DNA from: G025836975 sp048751585 | GTDB taxonomy: Bacteria; Pseudomonadota; Gammaproteobacteria; Burkholderiales; Burkholderiaceae_B | Direction of reading: 5' to 3' | DNA length: 64,000 nucleotides | Assembly: GCF_048751585.1 (NCBI RefSeq) | Contig: NZ_JAZHOB010000012.1 | Span: 1-64,000 of the forward strand | In this document: one piece after another, positions 26,500 to 35,419 of the stretch | How positions within the stretch are numbered: position 1 is the first letter of the stretch | Layout: each line of letters starts with the position of its first letter | Notes under the pieces: generated by a model | What the model was told of the DNA's origin: nothing | The model's input: only the letters and a program-made list of their open reading frames with translations | Databases searched by the model: none | Translations under genes and position numbers: made by a program

Positions 26500-28464
26500 T
26501 CAACCTCCCTGACGTGGCATGACCGAATCTAAAGAGCGCGAGAACTTCTGGGGCGCCTGAAACCCGATAACCTGAAAGTCGATCTCCGCCCCTTGTCTGT
26601 CGAAAAAGATAATGCCGGGCGGGCCAAAGAGCCCAAAACGTTTAAGCAGTGCTTGATCCTCGGCATCGTTCGCGGTCACATCGGCTTTAAGCAGCACGAC
26701 GTCTTTCAGGCGCTTTCTCACCTGGGCATCGGTAAACGTGAAGCGCTCCATCTCCTTGCACGAGATGCACCAGTCTGCCCAGAAATCGAGCATGACATAG
26801 CGGCCTTCAGCCCCCTGCAATTGCGACTCAAGGTCGGCAAGGCTCGTGACTTTCTTGAACTGCAGCTCGGGTGAGCTGATATTCTGTGCGGCCGCAGCAT
26901 CTGCACCTCTTAAACCGCTCAGGGGCTGCAGCACATCGCGGCCTCCTGACAGCACGCCGATGAGCAGCGCCAAACCCGAAATTAGTGCAATGACCCCAAC
27001 CCCTTTGCCAAAACGCACGAAACCAGGCGAGCCGTCGGGCAACGGGTCCAACGCCTTCAGGTACATCGCAGAAATAATGAGCAAGACGGCCCATAAGCTC
27101 ATATGGACGACGGAAGGTATGACCGGGGAAATTAGGTAGATGGCCACAGCCAGCATCGTGACGCCAAAAAAATGCTGCACGGATTTCATCCATGGGCCAG
27201 CCTTAGGCAAAAGTGCGCCTGCTGTGGTGCCAAAAATCAGAAGCGGGACCCCCATCCCTATGGCGAGTGAGAAAAGCGCCAAGCCACCCAGCACGACGTC
27301 TCCTGTCTGCCCGATGTAAAGCAGTGCTCCGGCCAGAGGTGCCGCTACGCACGGCCCGACAATGACGGCAGACAACACACCCATGACGAATACGCTCAAG
27401 ACCTTGCCACCAGCCGACCGGTTTGCGGCGCCCGCTAGGCGACTTTGTATGGAAGCGGGTATCTGAAGCTGATAAAAGCCGAACATAGAAAGTGCAAGCA
27501 GTACAAATACGATCGCAAAACTGCCCAACACCCATGGGTTTTGCAGGTATGCCGAGAGCATCGTCCCTGCTAATCCCGCGGCCACACCGGCGAGCGCGTA
27601 AGTTATGGCCATGGCCGTCACATAGACCAAAGAAAGTCCAAACGCGTGGCGGCGGCTTAACGAGCGCCCCTGCCCAATAATCATTCCCGACAGGATCGGA
27701 ATCATGGGCAGCATGCAGGGGGTAAACGCCAGAACCAAGCCAAAACCAAAGAAGGCGGCTATAAGCGCCCACGCATTGTCCTGAGCGAACAGATCTCGTA
27801 CGAGGCTTTTTTCCGAGACTTGGACCTTGGCAGTGCTTCGCGGGATGCCGCTACTTGCTTGAGCTTGCGCTGGCGCGACGTTAGCACCCGCGGAGGCGGC
27901 GCTGGTCTGAGCTGCCTCGACAAGCACTACGGACAGCGTTTTATTTATTGGTGGATAGCAGACTCCGGTCGGATCGTTACAACCCTGATAGGAGGCTTGC
28001 AGAATCAGCGGATCGGAAATGGATCCAGACAGCCGATTTAACGTAATTGGGATCTGGACAGATCCGTAATACACCTCGACATGCCCAAAAGTGGGGTCAT
28101 CCTTAAGCTTACCTTGGGGTAGCGCGACGTTCTTGATCGCTGCGCTGGATGACGCCTGAAGAGCGAACGCAATCCTATCCCGATAAAGATAATAGCCGTC
28201 TGCTGCAGTGAGCGTAGCGACTAGCGTATCGGCGTCGCGTGCCCTCACCGAGATTTTGAACGCTTCGTTTAGTGGCAACAGCTCTTGATCAGAATTCTCG
28301 CCGCCAAACCAACTTCGCATGGAGCCCAGAATCCCACTGTTCGAGGAAGCAGAAGCCAACACTGTAGTACCGGTGGACTCGGCTGGCATTTCAGAAAATT
28401 GCGCGGAGCTGATACCAGGTAACCACGCCAGTGCCAACACCAGCATGGCTATCAGAAAACGCAT
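26500..28464 (-). CDS. dsbD: Thiol:disulfide interchange protein DsbD
   Basis: This transmembrane reductant carrier of about 654 aa has a signal peptide. Its periplasmic alpha domain has the redox pair in GCNDPTGVCYPP. An eight-helix core has paired Cys in FTPCMLPMIP and IVGPCVAAPL. A C-terminal thioredoxin domain carries WADWCISCKEME. All six functional cysteines are present. It moves electrons from cytosolic thioredoxin to periplasmic partners such as the CcmG/TlpA-type proteins encoded nearby. I use ATG 28464 (MRFLIAML); a GTG three codons upstream is possible, and neither has a strong ribosome-binding site. It follows the small peptide gene and DUF2933. Confidence 0.94.
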   Translation of the reverse strand: MRFLIAMLVLALAWLPGISSAQFSEMPAESTGTTVLASASSNSGILGSMRSWFGGENSDQELLPLNEAFKISVRARDADTLVATLTAADGYYLYRDRIAFALQASSSAAIKNVALPQGKLKDDPTFGHVEVYYGSVQIPITLNRLSGSISDPLILQASYQGCNDPTGVCYPPINKTLSVVLVEAAQTSAASAGANVAPAQAQASSGIPRSTAKVQVSEKSLVRDLFAQDNAWALIAAFFGFGLVLAFTPCMLPMIPILSGMIIGQGRSLSRRHAFGLSLVYVTAMAITYALAGVAAGLAGTMLSAYLQNPWVLGSFAIVFVLLALSMFGFYQLQIPASIQSRLAGAANRSAGGKVLSVFVMGVLSAVIVGPCVAAPLAGALLYIGQTGDVVLGGLALFSLAIGMGVPLLIFGTTAGALLPKAGPWMKSVQHFFGVTMLAVAIYLISPVIPSVVHMSLWAVLLIISAMYLKALDPLPDGSPGFVRFGKGVGVIALISGLALLIGVLSGGRDVLQPLSGLRGADAAAAQNISSPELQFKKVTSLADLESQLQGAEGRYVMLDFWADWCISCKEMERFTFTDAQVRKRLKDVVLLKADVTANDAEDQALLKRFGLFGPPGIIFFDRQGAEIDFQVIGFQAPQKFSRSLDSVMPRQGG

Positions 28465-28478
28465 AGAGTTCACTTCAA

Positions 28479-28589
28479 TTACTCATCATCCAGAACATCA
28501 TGATGCCCATGAAAACGAAGGCGAAAAATAGCGATCAACCCAATTACAGCTAGCATTAGGAGAGCTATTCGTGTGAGTTTGGTTCCCAT
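28479..28589 (-). CDS. 36-aa single-pass membrane peptide
   Basis: This short ORF reads MGTKLTRIALLMLAVIGLIA followed by IFRLRFHGHHDVLDDE. It has one hydrophobic helix, a positively charged turn, then His residues (HGHH) and an acidic end. GGAG lies at proper distance before the ATG (28589). It sits between the DUF2933 gene (15 bp upstream) and dsbD, all in the same direction, so it is probably translated. The charge pattern suggests the His-rich end is cytosolic, but topology is uncertain. No family is recognised. Confidence 0.6.
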   Translation of the reverse strand: MGTKLTRIALLMLAVIGLIAIFRLRFHGHHDVLDDE

Positions 28590-28603
28590 GGCCTGCTCCA
28601 GTA

Positions 28604-28888
28604 TCAAGGTGCTTTCTTGTGCTCTAGTGCACGTGGGTAGTCCCCAACATTAGCGACTTCCGGCATTGGCGCTTGGGCGGGTTCACTCGTCTTTGATTCG
28701 TTATCGCTGTGGCCCGACTGCATGCCTTTCATCATGAAAAACATCATCAACGGACAGATCAAGAAGAATAAGAACGGGCTTGCCGCAGTAATCCACTCAC
28801 GAGCATCCGGCAACGCTGCATAGGCGACAGCAATCAACACGGCTAGCCCAAGACCGGCCTTGAGCATCGTCTTCATATCACATTTCAT
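28604..28888 (-). CDS. DUF2933 membrane protein
   Basis: This 94-aa protein has two hydrophobic helices (about residues 9-27 and 33-54). The second carries the Met-rich ICPLMMFFMMKGM characteristic of DUF2933, a small family often found in copper-resistance islands. The Met/Cys-rich helix suggests contact with Cu(I), but the function is not established. The ATG is preceded by AAGGAG. It heads a probable operon with the 36-aa peptide and dsbD. Confidence 0.85.
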   Translation of the reverse strand: MKCDMKTMLKAGLGLAVLIAVAYAALPDAREWITAASPFLFFLICPLMMFFMMKGMQSGHSDNESKTSEPAQAPMPEVANVGDYPRALEHKKAP

Positions 28889-29288
28889 TGTTGGCTCCTT
28901 ATACTTGCGTGGCGGATGAGTTATGCAGAAATCCAGCGACGAGCCTACTGTACTACTTCGCTGCTGTCAGGCAGATTGCGCGGACATTACATCTTCGTCA
29001 TCTTTGAAAAGGAGCTCGAGGGAGGAAAAAATTTGTTGCTATATGTACAAAGCGGTCGCCCCGTTTCAGCAGCACTAGTGAACAAAAGACAAAGCGTTCC
29101 ATATATACAGTGGGCGAAAAATCTGCCGGTTGACATTGTCGCTGTGGGGACGTCTACTCTGCTGATAAACGTGATGAGGACCAAGTTAAGCGGACAGCGC
29201 TACAGCGCCGTCCGGTCATTCTGGCCAGACTAGGCGCTGATCAAAAAGCACATCGTGCATCGGGCGTACTGTACGCCCAGTAGTTCAT
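28889..29288. other. 400-bp stretch without a supported gene
   Basis: The region lies between the DUF2933 and csp genes. A 105-codon plus-strand frame at 28916-29233 has no ribosome-binding site, signal peptide or recognisable motif. The stretch should contain the promoter of the DUF2933-dsbD transcript, but I cannot define its boxes. Confidence 0.5.
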
Positions 29289-29615
29289 TTATGCCATCCG
29301 CCTACACGCTTCGGCACATTTGCGGCAAGCCTCGGCGCAGCGCTGGCAGTGATCCATTTGGTGCTTGGCGCACTCATCCGCGCAAGCTTGGCAAACATCG
29401 GCGCACAGGCGACAAAGGGCTTGGGCAAACTCACTGTCCCTGGCCATATAACTGGCCGCTAGGCGGCAAATTTGCGCGCAGTCCATGTCTAGCTTTATGC
29501 AGCGTGCCATCGCTTTGACGTCTTGTTCCCCCAGGCATGAAACAGCGCAGTGGTCGCATTCGGTAGCGCAAGCATAACAAGCGTCGATGCATGATTGAAA
29601 CTTTTCATGAGGCAT
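29289..29615 (-). CDS. csp3: Four-helix-bundle copper-storage protein (Csp)
   Basis: This 108-aa protein has 19 cysteines placed mainly as CxxxC and CxxC along predicted helices (SCIDACYACATECDHC... to ...CRKCAEAC), plus several His. This is the pattern of Csp copper-storage proteins, where Cys line the bundle core and bind many Cu(I). It lacks a signal peptide, so it belongs with the cytosolic Csp3 type. ATG 29615 has GGAG six bases upstream. It would buffer cytosolic Cu(I) alongside CopA. Confidence 0.9.
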   Translation of the reverse strand: MPHEKFQSCIDACYACATECDHCAVSCLGEQDVKAMARCIKLDMDCAQICRLAASYMARDSEFAQALCRLCADVCQACADECAKHQMDHCQRCAEACRKCAEACRRMA

Positions 29616-29766
29616 ATTAATCTCCAAAGAATTTAAGCTGTGATTAGGAAGCGACTTCGCTACGCGATGCCACTTGCCTTATCCAGCAAGTTGAATGCCT
29701 TGAGCGCCGTACTTTGTTCTAAAATCTCGTTATCTTCACGCGATCTGTGCTCTACATGCGCCTCGT

Positions 29767-29782
29767 ATTACAATTTTTTAAT
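29767..29782. promoter_or_regulatory. ATTAC-N6-TTAAT operator near csp
   Basis: ATTAC AATTTT TTAAT has nine of ten half-site bases in common with ATTAC-N6-GTAAT. It lies in the 324-bp gap between the divergent csp gene (start 29615) and the small Cys-rich gene (start 29940), about equally far from both. No other gene is supported in the gap. Confidence 0.4.
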
Positions 29783-29939
29783 GCTTGCGTTATGTTGGCG
29801 TCAGCGCCATAACACTGCAGTTCAATAAGATAATCAATACTCTCTTGTTGGAGCACGTGGAAGCATTTCGCGCGCCGAATTATCGCCACGCCTTTCTTGA
29901 GCACGATCATGTGCACACACTGCTGATGAGAAATATGGA

Positions 29940-30161
29940 ATGAGTGCTGTTGTCCTAAAGTCCACGCTAACCTGCCCCCGATGTGGGAATGTCAAAACGG
30001 AAACCATGCCGACCGATGCCTGCCTATGGTTCTACGAGTGCAAGCAATGCCGGGCTATTCTGAAACCACAACCCGGCGACTGCTGTGTTTATTGTTCATA
30101 CGGGTCCGAGCCATGCCCGCCAGTTCAAGAAAACGGCAAACAGCACGGCTGTTGTGGCTGA
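29940..30161 (+). CDS. Cys-rich zinc-ribbon-like small protein (GDCCVYCSYG)
   Basis: This 73-aa protein has an N-terminal zinc-ribbon pattern (CPRCG...CKQC) and a C-terminal segment GDCCVYCSYGSEPCPP, then GCCG. I recognise the GDCCVxCSYGxxxCPP signature as recurring in small uncharacterised proteins near metal-resistance genes, but no function is known. It carries ten cysteines and no signal peptide. The ribosome-binding site is weak. A metal-binding or metal-chaperone role is reasonable. Confidence 0.75.
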   Translation: MSAVVLKSTLTCPRCGNVKTETMPTDACLWFYECKQCRAILKPQPGDCCVYCSYGSEPCPPVQENGKQHGCCG

Positions 30162-30198
30162 CCGGATATCAAGAAGCAAAACACGGAAGGCCACGCAA

Positions 30199-30945
30199 CT
30201 ACCCAATCGCCCCAAGCGCCGGAAACGTCCTCAGTAACCAAATAGCAAAACGCACCAACTGTCCACTTGCCACCGCAATGCCCATCAGCACCAGAATCGC
30301 ACCGGTGATTATCTGAAGATAACGACCCGTTCGGCGCAACGAACCTATTCGACGCATAAACGGCGTCATGAAGTACGCGGAAAGCAAGAACGGCACACCT
30401 AAGCCCAGTGCGTAAATACCCAAAAGCAATATTCCCTGCCCAAGGCTCTCAGACGTGGCCCCGAGTATCAAAATACCGCCAAGTACGGGGCCAATACACG
30501 GCGTCCAACCGAAACCGAACGCCATGCCAAGCACGGTCGCCGACCAAGGCTTACCGCCGCCGCCCTGCGGTTCAAAGCGGTAGTATCGTTGCATCCATAG
30601 CGGGGCACGTATAACGCCCATAACCATCAGGCCAGCGACGACAATAACGCCGCCCGCGGCAATATTCAGTTCATAGCGATACGATAGAAACAAACGCCCA
30701 ATTGCGGTGATGCTGGCCCCTAAAATCAGAAACACCATGGAGAAGCCAGCAACGAAACACGCACTAAGGCCCAATGCTCGCCAGCGAGCCACACGTGCTT
30801 CAGTATGAGAGGTACTGGACTGAACCGAATCGCCCGCAATATAGGAGAGGTAACCTGGCACGAGCGGTAAAACACAGGGCGATAGGAAGGAAGCAATACC
30901 GGCGAAAAACGCCGTTAATAGCCCAATGACAGTTAATTCAAGCAT
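30199..30945 (-). CDS. ccdA: CcdA-type cytochrome c biogenesis protein
   Basis: This 248-aa inner-membrane protein has six helices and the two conserved Cys in SFLSPCVLPLVPGYLSYIAG and GFGWTPCIGPVLGGIL. It is a short relative of the DsbD core. It passes electrons across the membrane to periplasmic thioredoxin-like proteins that keep apocytochrome or CcmG/TlpA reduced. It is the last gene of the ccm operon, 43 bp after the TlpA gene. With dsbD nearby, this island has two transmembrane thiol carriers. Confidence 0.92.
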   Translation of the reverse strand: MLELTVIGLLTAFFAGIASFLSPCVLPLVPGYLSYIAGDSVQSSTSHTEARVARWRALGLSACFVAGFSMVFLILGASITAIGRLFLSYRYELNIAAGGVIVVAGLMVMGVIRAPLWMQRYYRFEPQGGGGKPWSATVLGMAFGFGWTPCIGPVLGGILILGATSESLGQGILLLGIYALGLGVPFLLSAYFMTPFMRRIGSLRRTGRYLQIITGAILVLMGIAVASGQLVRFAIWLLRTFPALGAIG

Positions 30946-30988
30946 CGCATCATCCCCAGTTGGTAGTCTGCTTTATTCTTATCTCGCA

Positions 30989-31606
30989 TCACTTTGAGTC
31001 CCGAATAGAGGCGTGCAGCAGTGCGCCATCAATCAAGGCTTCAACTTGCAGGCCATCCCAGGCAGCGGGCCCCATCGCCCTGCCGATTTCGCGCCCTTCT
31101 CGATCAATCAATAGCGTTGTTGGCACGCCCGGCGCACGCAGCGTGTCTGAAACCCTTGTCGTCGGGTCAACGTAATGCTTTAACGTTCGAATACCAAAAT
31201 CCTGATAGAACGGTTTGATCAAATCAGGATCCCGATCAATCGACAGGGCAACGACTTCAAAGTCTGGACCGCCACGCTTGGCATTTAACCGGTCCAACGA
31301 TGGCATCTCCTCCCGACACGGGGGGCACCAGGTCGCCCAGACATTAAGCAATATGACACGGCCTTCAAAATCGGCCAAAGTCACGGTCTTGCCCGTCGGA
31401 TCCTGGAAGGAGAGCAAAGGCAGTTCGCGTGGCGTATGCCAGCGCATGAATCGCTGCCCCCCTATGTCCACCGCAACATTAAGTACTCCACCTAGGAGAT
31501 TTTTCGAGGCATTGTTACGTTGGTACAAAAACAAGGCGGTCGCGATGGCGATCACGCTGATTAACGCCACTGCTGCCCAAGCAATTATCTTAAAAGAGTT
31601 CTTCAT
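30989..31606 (-). CDS. TlpA-family membrane-anchored thioredoxin
   Basis: This 205-aa protein has an N-terminal membrane anchor (about residues 7-27) and a TlpA/ResA-type domain with the active site in LLNVWATWCPPCREEMPSL and the cis-Pro in APGVPTTLLID. It is a periplasmic thiol reductase, likely serving cytochrome c maturation or copper delivery to oxidase. It lies 19 bp after ccmI and 43 bp before ccdA, its probable electron donor. It differs from the CcmG at 32932. Confidence 0.9.
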   Translation of the reverse strand: MKNSFKIIAWAAVALISVIAIATALFLYQRNNASKNLLGGVLNVAVDIGGQRFMRWHTPRELPLLSFQDPTGKTVTLADFEGRVILLNVWATWCPPCREEMPSLDRLNAKRGGPDFEVVALSIDRDPDLIKPFYQDFGIRTLKHYVDPTTRVSDTLRAPGVPTTLLIDREGREIGRAMGPAAWDGLQVEALIDGALLHASIRDSK

Positions 31607-31625
31607 TGTTAACGTTCAGCATCCA

Positions 31626-32483
31626 TCAGTTCTTGGGGGTTACCGTTTCGGCTTGTGCTCGACGAGCTCGCTCTATGCTGTCTGCGACAGCCCGCGCGGC
31701 GTCCGAGTCAGGCGGAAGCAGGTCGAATAACTGTTGCCAATAGTCAATCGCTGCCGGATAGTCTTGGCGCTCAAGCGCTGCGGCGCCCGCCAAAGTCAGG
31801 GCGAATGGTTCCCGGGGATTGAGCGATAGTGCGCGCTCCAGCAATTGCGTCGGCTCCCCTTTAAAGCCAGCTTGATTGCTTCTGGCGAGTGTTTCAGCAT
31901 ATTCGGATAGCGCCAAAGGATCCGACTGGATGACGGTCGCCGCTTTGGCAAAGGCGGCAGCCGCGTCTTCATATTTTTCAAAATAGCGATATGAGCGCGC
32001 CAGCATGAGCCAACCAGGCGCGTCATCAGGATTGCGCGCCAGCCTCGCAGCGAGCGAGTCCACCATCGCCTGCACATCGGCTTGTGTCATAGCGGGAGCA
32101 CTTTGGGCCGGCGGTGGCGTAATCGCAGCGGGGTTCCCTATCGCCAGATAGGTAAGCGTTGCTGCCACGGGTAAGACGATGGCCAGCGCTATCGCGGCTG
32201 ACTTGCTGCTCTGGCGCCGTTGCCCGGTATCCTGAGCGGGTGTTGCCTCATCAAGCACACGTCGTTGCAGCTCTTGTTGGGCCGCAGCGTGATCGGGCAC
32301 AGACAATATACCGTTGGCGCGATCCTGCTCCAGTTCAACCAGTTGGTCGCGCAGTACCGCCGCATTGACGGCGTGATGCTCGACACTGCTGTCCAGCTTG
32401 GGGCCACGCCACAGAACAAACACCAGCCACCAGGTGACGCCAGCAGCAAGTAAAGCGGCAATTAGGGTAAAAATCAAATTCAT
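31626..32483 (-). CDS. ccmI: Cytochrome c biogenesis protein CcmI
   Basis: This 285-aa protein has the CcmI layout: an N-terminal membrane helix, a cytoplasmic Leu/Glu-rich helical segment (VLRDQLVELEQDRANG), a second helix at about 95-113, and a periplasmic TPR domain (APGWLMLARSYRYFEKYEDAAAAF). CcmI binds apocytochrome c C-termini and presents them to the CcmFH ligation complex. Its start overlaps the ccmH stop by four bases. Confidence 0.9.
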   Translation of the reverse strand: MNLIFTLIAALLAAGVTWWLVFVLWRGPKLDSSVEHHAVNAAVLRDQLVELEQDRANGILSVPDHAAAQQELQRRVLDEATPAQDTGQRRQSSKSAAIALAIVLPVAATLTYLAIGNPAAITPPPAQSAPAMTQADVQAMVDSLAARLARNPDDAPGWLMLARSYRYFEKYEDAAAAFAKAATVIQSDPLALSEYAETLARSNQAGFKGEPTQLLERALSLNPREPFALTLAGAAALERQDYPAAIDYWQQLFDLLPPDSDAARAVADSIERARRAQAETVTPKN

Positions 32484-32935
32484 GGTGATGTTCCGGTGTC
32501 CGTGGTTTGCGCGAGCAGCGCCTGCGCTCTTTTACACTCATCGTCGCTTAACAAGGCGTCAGCCACACTGCTTTTGCGGCGTCGCAATGTTGTCGCCAGA
32601 ACGAGCAGTCCAAAGGCCAGCAGTAGCATGGGACCAAACCAGAGCAATAGCGTGGTGGCTTTTAAGGGCGTGCGATAGAGTATGAAATCACCATACCGAT
32701 CAACCATATATGCCCTGATCTGGGTGTCACTTTGACCAGCCTGAATCTGCTCACGTATCTGTTGCCGCAAGTCCACGGCCAGGTCGGCGCGCGAGGCCGC
32801 GATCGATTCGTTCTGGCACACCAAGCAGCGCAATTCAGCGGCGATGTCCAGCATGCGCTTTTCCGTCGCCGCGCTATTCGCCCACGATGGCAAGGCGATG
32901 ACGGCACACAACAATGTCAGCCACCAATATTTCAT
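32480..32935 (-). CDS. ccmH: Cytochrome c maturation protein CcmH
   Basis: This 151-aa protein has a signal peptide and the redox motif LRCLVCQNESIAASRADLA, followed by a C-terminal membrane helix (TTLLLWFGPMLLLAFGLLVL). CcmH reduces the CXXCH cysteines of apocytochrome before haem ligation. It is short, as when ccmI is a separate gene. Both gene borders are four-base overlaps. Confidence 0.93.
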   Translation of the reverse strand: MKYWWLTLLCAVIALPSWANSAATEKRMLDIAAELRCLVCQNESIAASRADLAVDLRQQIREQIQAGQSDTQIRAYMVDRYGDFILYRTPLKATTLLLWFGPMLLLAFGLLVLATTLRRRKSSVADALLSDDECKRAQALLAQTTDTGTSP

Positions 32936-33456
32936 TTTTCAAGCTCCCGTATCAGGGGTAAAAGCGTGTCGCGCACCGCAGTATCGGTTACCGCTCCGAT
33001 GTGCTTGTAGCGAATGAACCCGGCCTTGTCGATAACAAAGGTTTCAGGCACGCCATAAACGCCATAGTCGATACCCACGCGCCCTTGCGTATCGGATACG
33101 GACAACACATACCCATTGCCATGGCGTTCCAACCACGAAATCGCTTCCCCGCGCACATCCTTGTAGTTGAGGCCAACAATGGGCACTGCATGTGTCTTAG
33201 CCAACGCCGTAATCACGGGATGCTCTTCAAGGCAGGCATAACACCAGGAGGCCCACACATTAAGCAGCCACACTTTGCCCTTCATGGCTTCCGGTGAAAA
33301 CGTTTCCTCTGGGGACGCCAATTGAGGCAACGTGAAACTCGGTGCCGCTTTGTTAATAAAAGGCGAAGGGACTTCGCTGGGCTTGAGGGTCAAACCAAAA
33401 GCCAGGAAGCCCACCAGCACGACAAAAGCAACCAACGGCCATACAAAGCGGCTCAT
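32932..33456 (-). CDS. ccmG: Thiol:disulfide oxidoreductase CcmG/DsbE
   Basis: This 174-aa periplasmic thioredoxin has an N-terminal anchor, the active site in LLNVWASWCYACLEEHPVI, and the DsbE-specific YGVYGVPETFVIDKAG. It reduces CcmH/apocytochrome disulfides using electrons from DsbD or CcdA. It overlaps ccmH and ccmF by four bases each. Confidence 0.94.
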   Translation of the reverse strand: MSRFVWPLVAFVVLVGFLAFGLTLKPSEVPSPFINKAAPSFTLPQLASPEETFSPEAMKGKVWLLNVWASWCYACLEEHPVITALAKTHAVPIVGLNYKDVRGEAISWLERHGNGYVLSVSDTQGRVGIDYGVYGVPETFVIDKAGFIRYKHIGAVTDTAVRDTLLPLIRELEK

Positions 33457-35414
33457 GATGTAGCCCCTCCTGCAACCAAGGCAGCCTTTCGTTCGCGACG
33501 CTTAAGTCGATAACGGCGATCACTGATGGCTAACAGCCCACCCAACGCCATCAAGATGCACCCAATCCAGATCCAATCAACGAATGGTTTGTAGTAAACC
33601 CGTACGCTCCAGGCACCGTCGGTGAGCGGCTCACCCAGGGCGACGTACACGTGACGCAACCCGTTGGCGTCAATGGCCGCTTCGGTCATAGGCATTTCCG
33701 AGGAGATGTAGCTGCGTTTTTCAGGGTGAAGCAGACGCAAGATTCGACCATCGCGTGACAGCTCGATATCACCGATTTCTGCGACATAATTAGGTCCCTG
33801 TGCTTTATTGACGCCTAGAAACTTCAAGTCATAGCCCCCTGCGCTTACCGTGCTGCCAGGCGTCATACGCACGTCCTGTTCGGTTTCATAGCCCATGACG
33901 AGCGTCACGCCCGCTACGAACACAGCAATGCCTAAATGGGCCAGATGCATGCCTAGCCAGCTAAGCGGTTGGGCTCGCAGCCCAGTGCGCGTAGCCCGCA
34001 TACGGTCAACGATGCCCTTAACTACCGCAGTGGCAATCCACGTGGCCAGTGCCAAGCCTAAAGCCACCAGCGCCGACCAACGCCCCAGCATGAACGGTGC
34101 GCCGACACCGACCACAAGCGCCGCCATAGCCGGAACATGCAGGTGTTTCATCAGAGCGCTTATCTTGGCCGACTTCCAGTTAGCAACCGGGCCTACCGCC
34201 ATAAGAAGCAGCGCGGGCACCATCAGCGGTATGAAAACGGCATTAAAGTAGGGTGGTCCCACCGAAAGCTTTCCTAGCCCGAGCGCATCGATGAAAAGCG
34301 GATACAAGGTCCCGAGAATGACGGCCCCCGCTGCCACCGCCAACAACACGTTGTTCACCAGCAAGAGGGATTCACGCGATATCAGTTCAAACCTTCCGCC
34401 CATGCCCACCTTGGGCGCGCGCAGCGCAAATAAAAGCAAGGACGAGCCCACCACCACGGCGAACAGCATCAAAATGAACACGCCGCGGCGCGGATCGGTG
34501 GCGAAGGTGTGTACTGACGTCAATACGCCTGACCGTACGAGAAAAGCCCCCAGCAATGAAAGCGAGAACGTACTGATGGCAAGCAGCACCGTCCAGTTTT
34601 TAAAACTGGCACGCTTTTCAGTTACCGCCAGGGAGTGAATTAATGCGGTACCCACCAGCCACGGAATAAAAGAGGAGTTTTCTACCGGATCCCAGAACCA
34701 CCAGCCGCCCCAACCCAGTTCGTAATAGGCCCACCAGCTCCCCAAGGCGATACCTAAGGTCAGGAACAGCCACGCTGCCGTCGCCCAGGGCCGGGACCAA
34801 CGGGCCCACGTCGAGTCGAGCTGCCCCGCCAGCAGTGCGGCAATGGCAAATGCGAACGCCACCGAAAATCCGACATACCCCATGTACAGCAGGGGCGGAT
34901 GAAATATCAGTCCAATGTCTTGCAGGAGCGGATTCAGGTCCATACCGTCCAAGGGTGCCGGTACCAGGCGCTCGAACGGGTTAGAGGTAAGCAGCACAAA
35001 GAGCAGGAATCCAGCGGTGACCAGGCCCAGCACCCCCAATACGCGTGCCACCATGACATCGGGCAGTTGCTTGGAGAACACACTTACAGCGTACGCCCAG
35101 CCTGTTTGCATCAGCAGCCACAGCAAGAGCGATCCTTCGTGGCCGCCCCAGACCGCCGCGATACGGTAAAGCAAGGGCAATTGCGAGTTGGAGTTCTGGG
35201 CGACGTAAGCCACCGAAAAGTCCTTAACGATGAAGGACCAGCCCAGCGTCGCGAAGCTAACAATAATTAAAAGAAACTGCGCGCGCGCGGCAGGTCGAGC
35301 AAAGGCGATCCAGACATCATTGCCACGCGCCGCACCCGCGAGGGCTAAACAGCCCTGCGCAAGCGCTACAAATAGCGTCAGAATCAGTGAAAAATGACCG
35401 AGTTCAGCAATCAT
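33453..35414 (-). CDS. ccmF: Haem lyase subunit CcmF
   Basis: This 653-aa multispanning inner-membrane protein contains the tryptophan-rich WWD haem-handling signature (GWGGWWFWDPVENSSF) and conserved His residues in flanking loops. It joins holo-CcmE haem to apocytochrome c as part of the CcmFHI complex. Length and motif order are normal. It starts five bases after the ccmE stop. Confidence 0.95.
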   Translation of the reverse strand: MIAELGHFSLILTLFVALAQGCLALAGAARGNDVWIAFARPAARAQFLLIIVSFATLGWSFIVKDFSVAYVAQNSNSQLPLLYRIAAVWGGHEGSLLLWLLMQTGWAYAVSVFSKQLPDVMVARVLGVLGLVTAGFLLFVLLTSNPFERLVPAPLDGMDLNPLLQDIGLIFHPPLLYMGYVGFSVAFAFAIAALLAGQLDSTWARWSRPWATAAWLFLTLGIALGSWWAYYELGWGGWWFWDPVENSSFIPWLVGTALIHSLAVTEKRASFKNWTVLLAISTFSLSLLGAFLVRSGVLTSVHTFATDPRRGVFILMLFAVVVGSSLLLFALRAPKVGMGGRFELISRESLLLVNNVLLAVAAGAVILGTLYPLFIDALGLGKLSVGPPYFNAVFIPLMVPALLLMAVGPVANWKSAKISALMKHLHVPAMAALVVGVGAPFMLGRWSALVALGLALATWIATAVVKGIVDRMRATRTGLRAQPLSWLGMHLAHLGIAVFVAGVTLVMGYETEQDVRMTPGSTVSAGGYDLKFLGVNKAQGPNYVAEIGDIELSRDGRILRLLHPEKRSYISSEMPMTEAAIDANGLRHVYVALGEPLTDGAWSVRVYYKPFVDWIWIGCILMALGGLLAISDRRYRLKRRERKAALVAGGATS

Positions 35415-35419
35415 GAGCG

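Noticed and set aside
28916..29233. 105-codon plus-strand frame
   Set aside because: No SD sequence, signal peptide or recognisable motif; lies in the intergenic region between divergent units.
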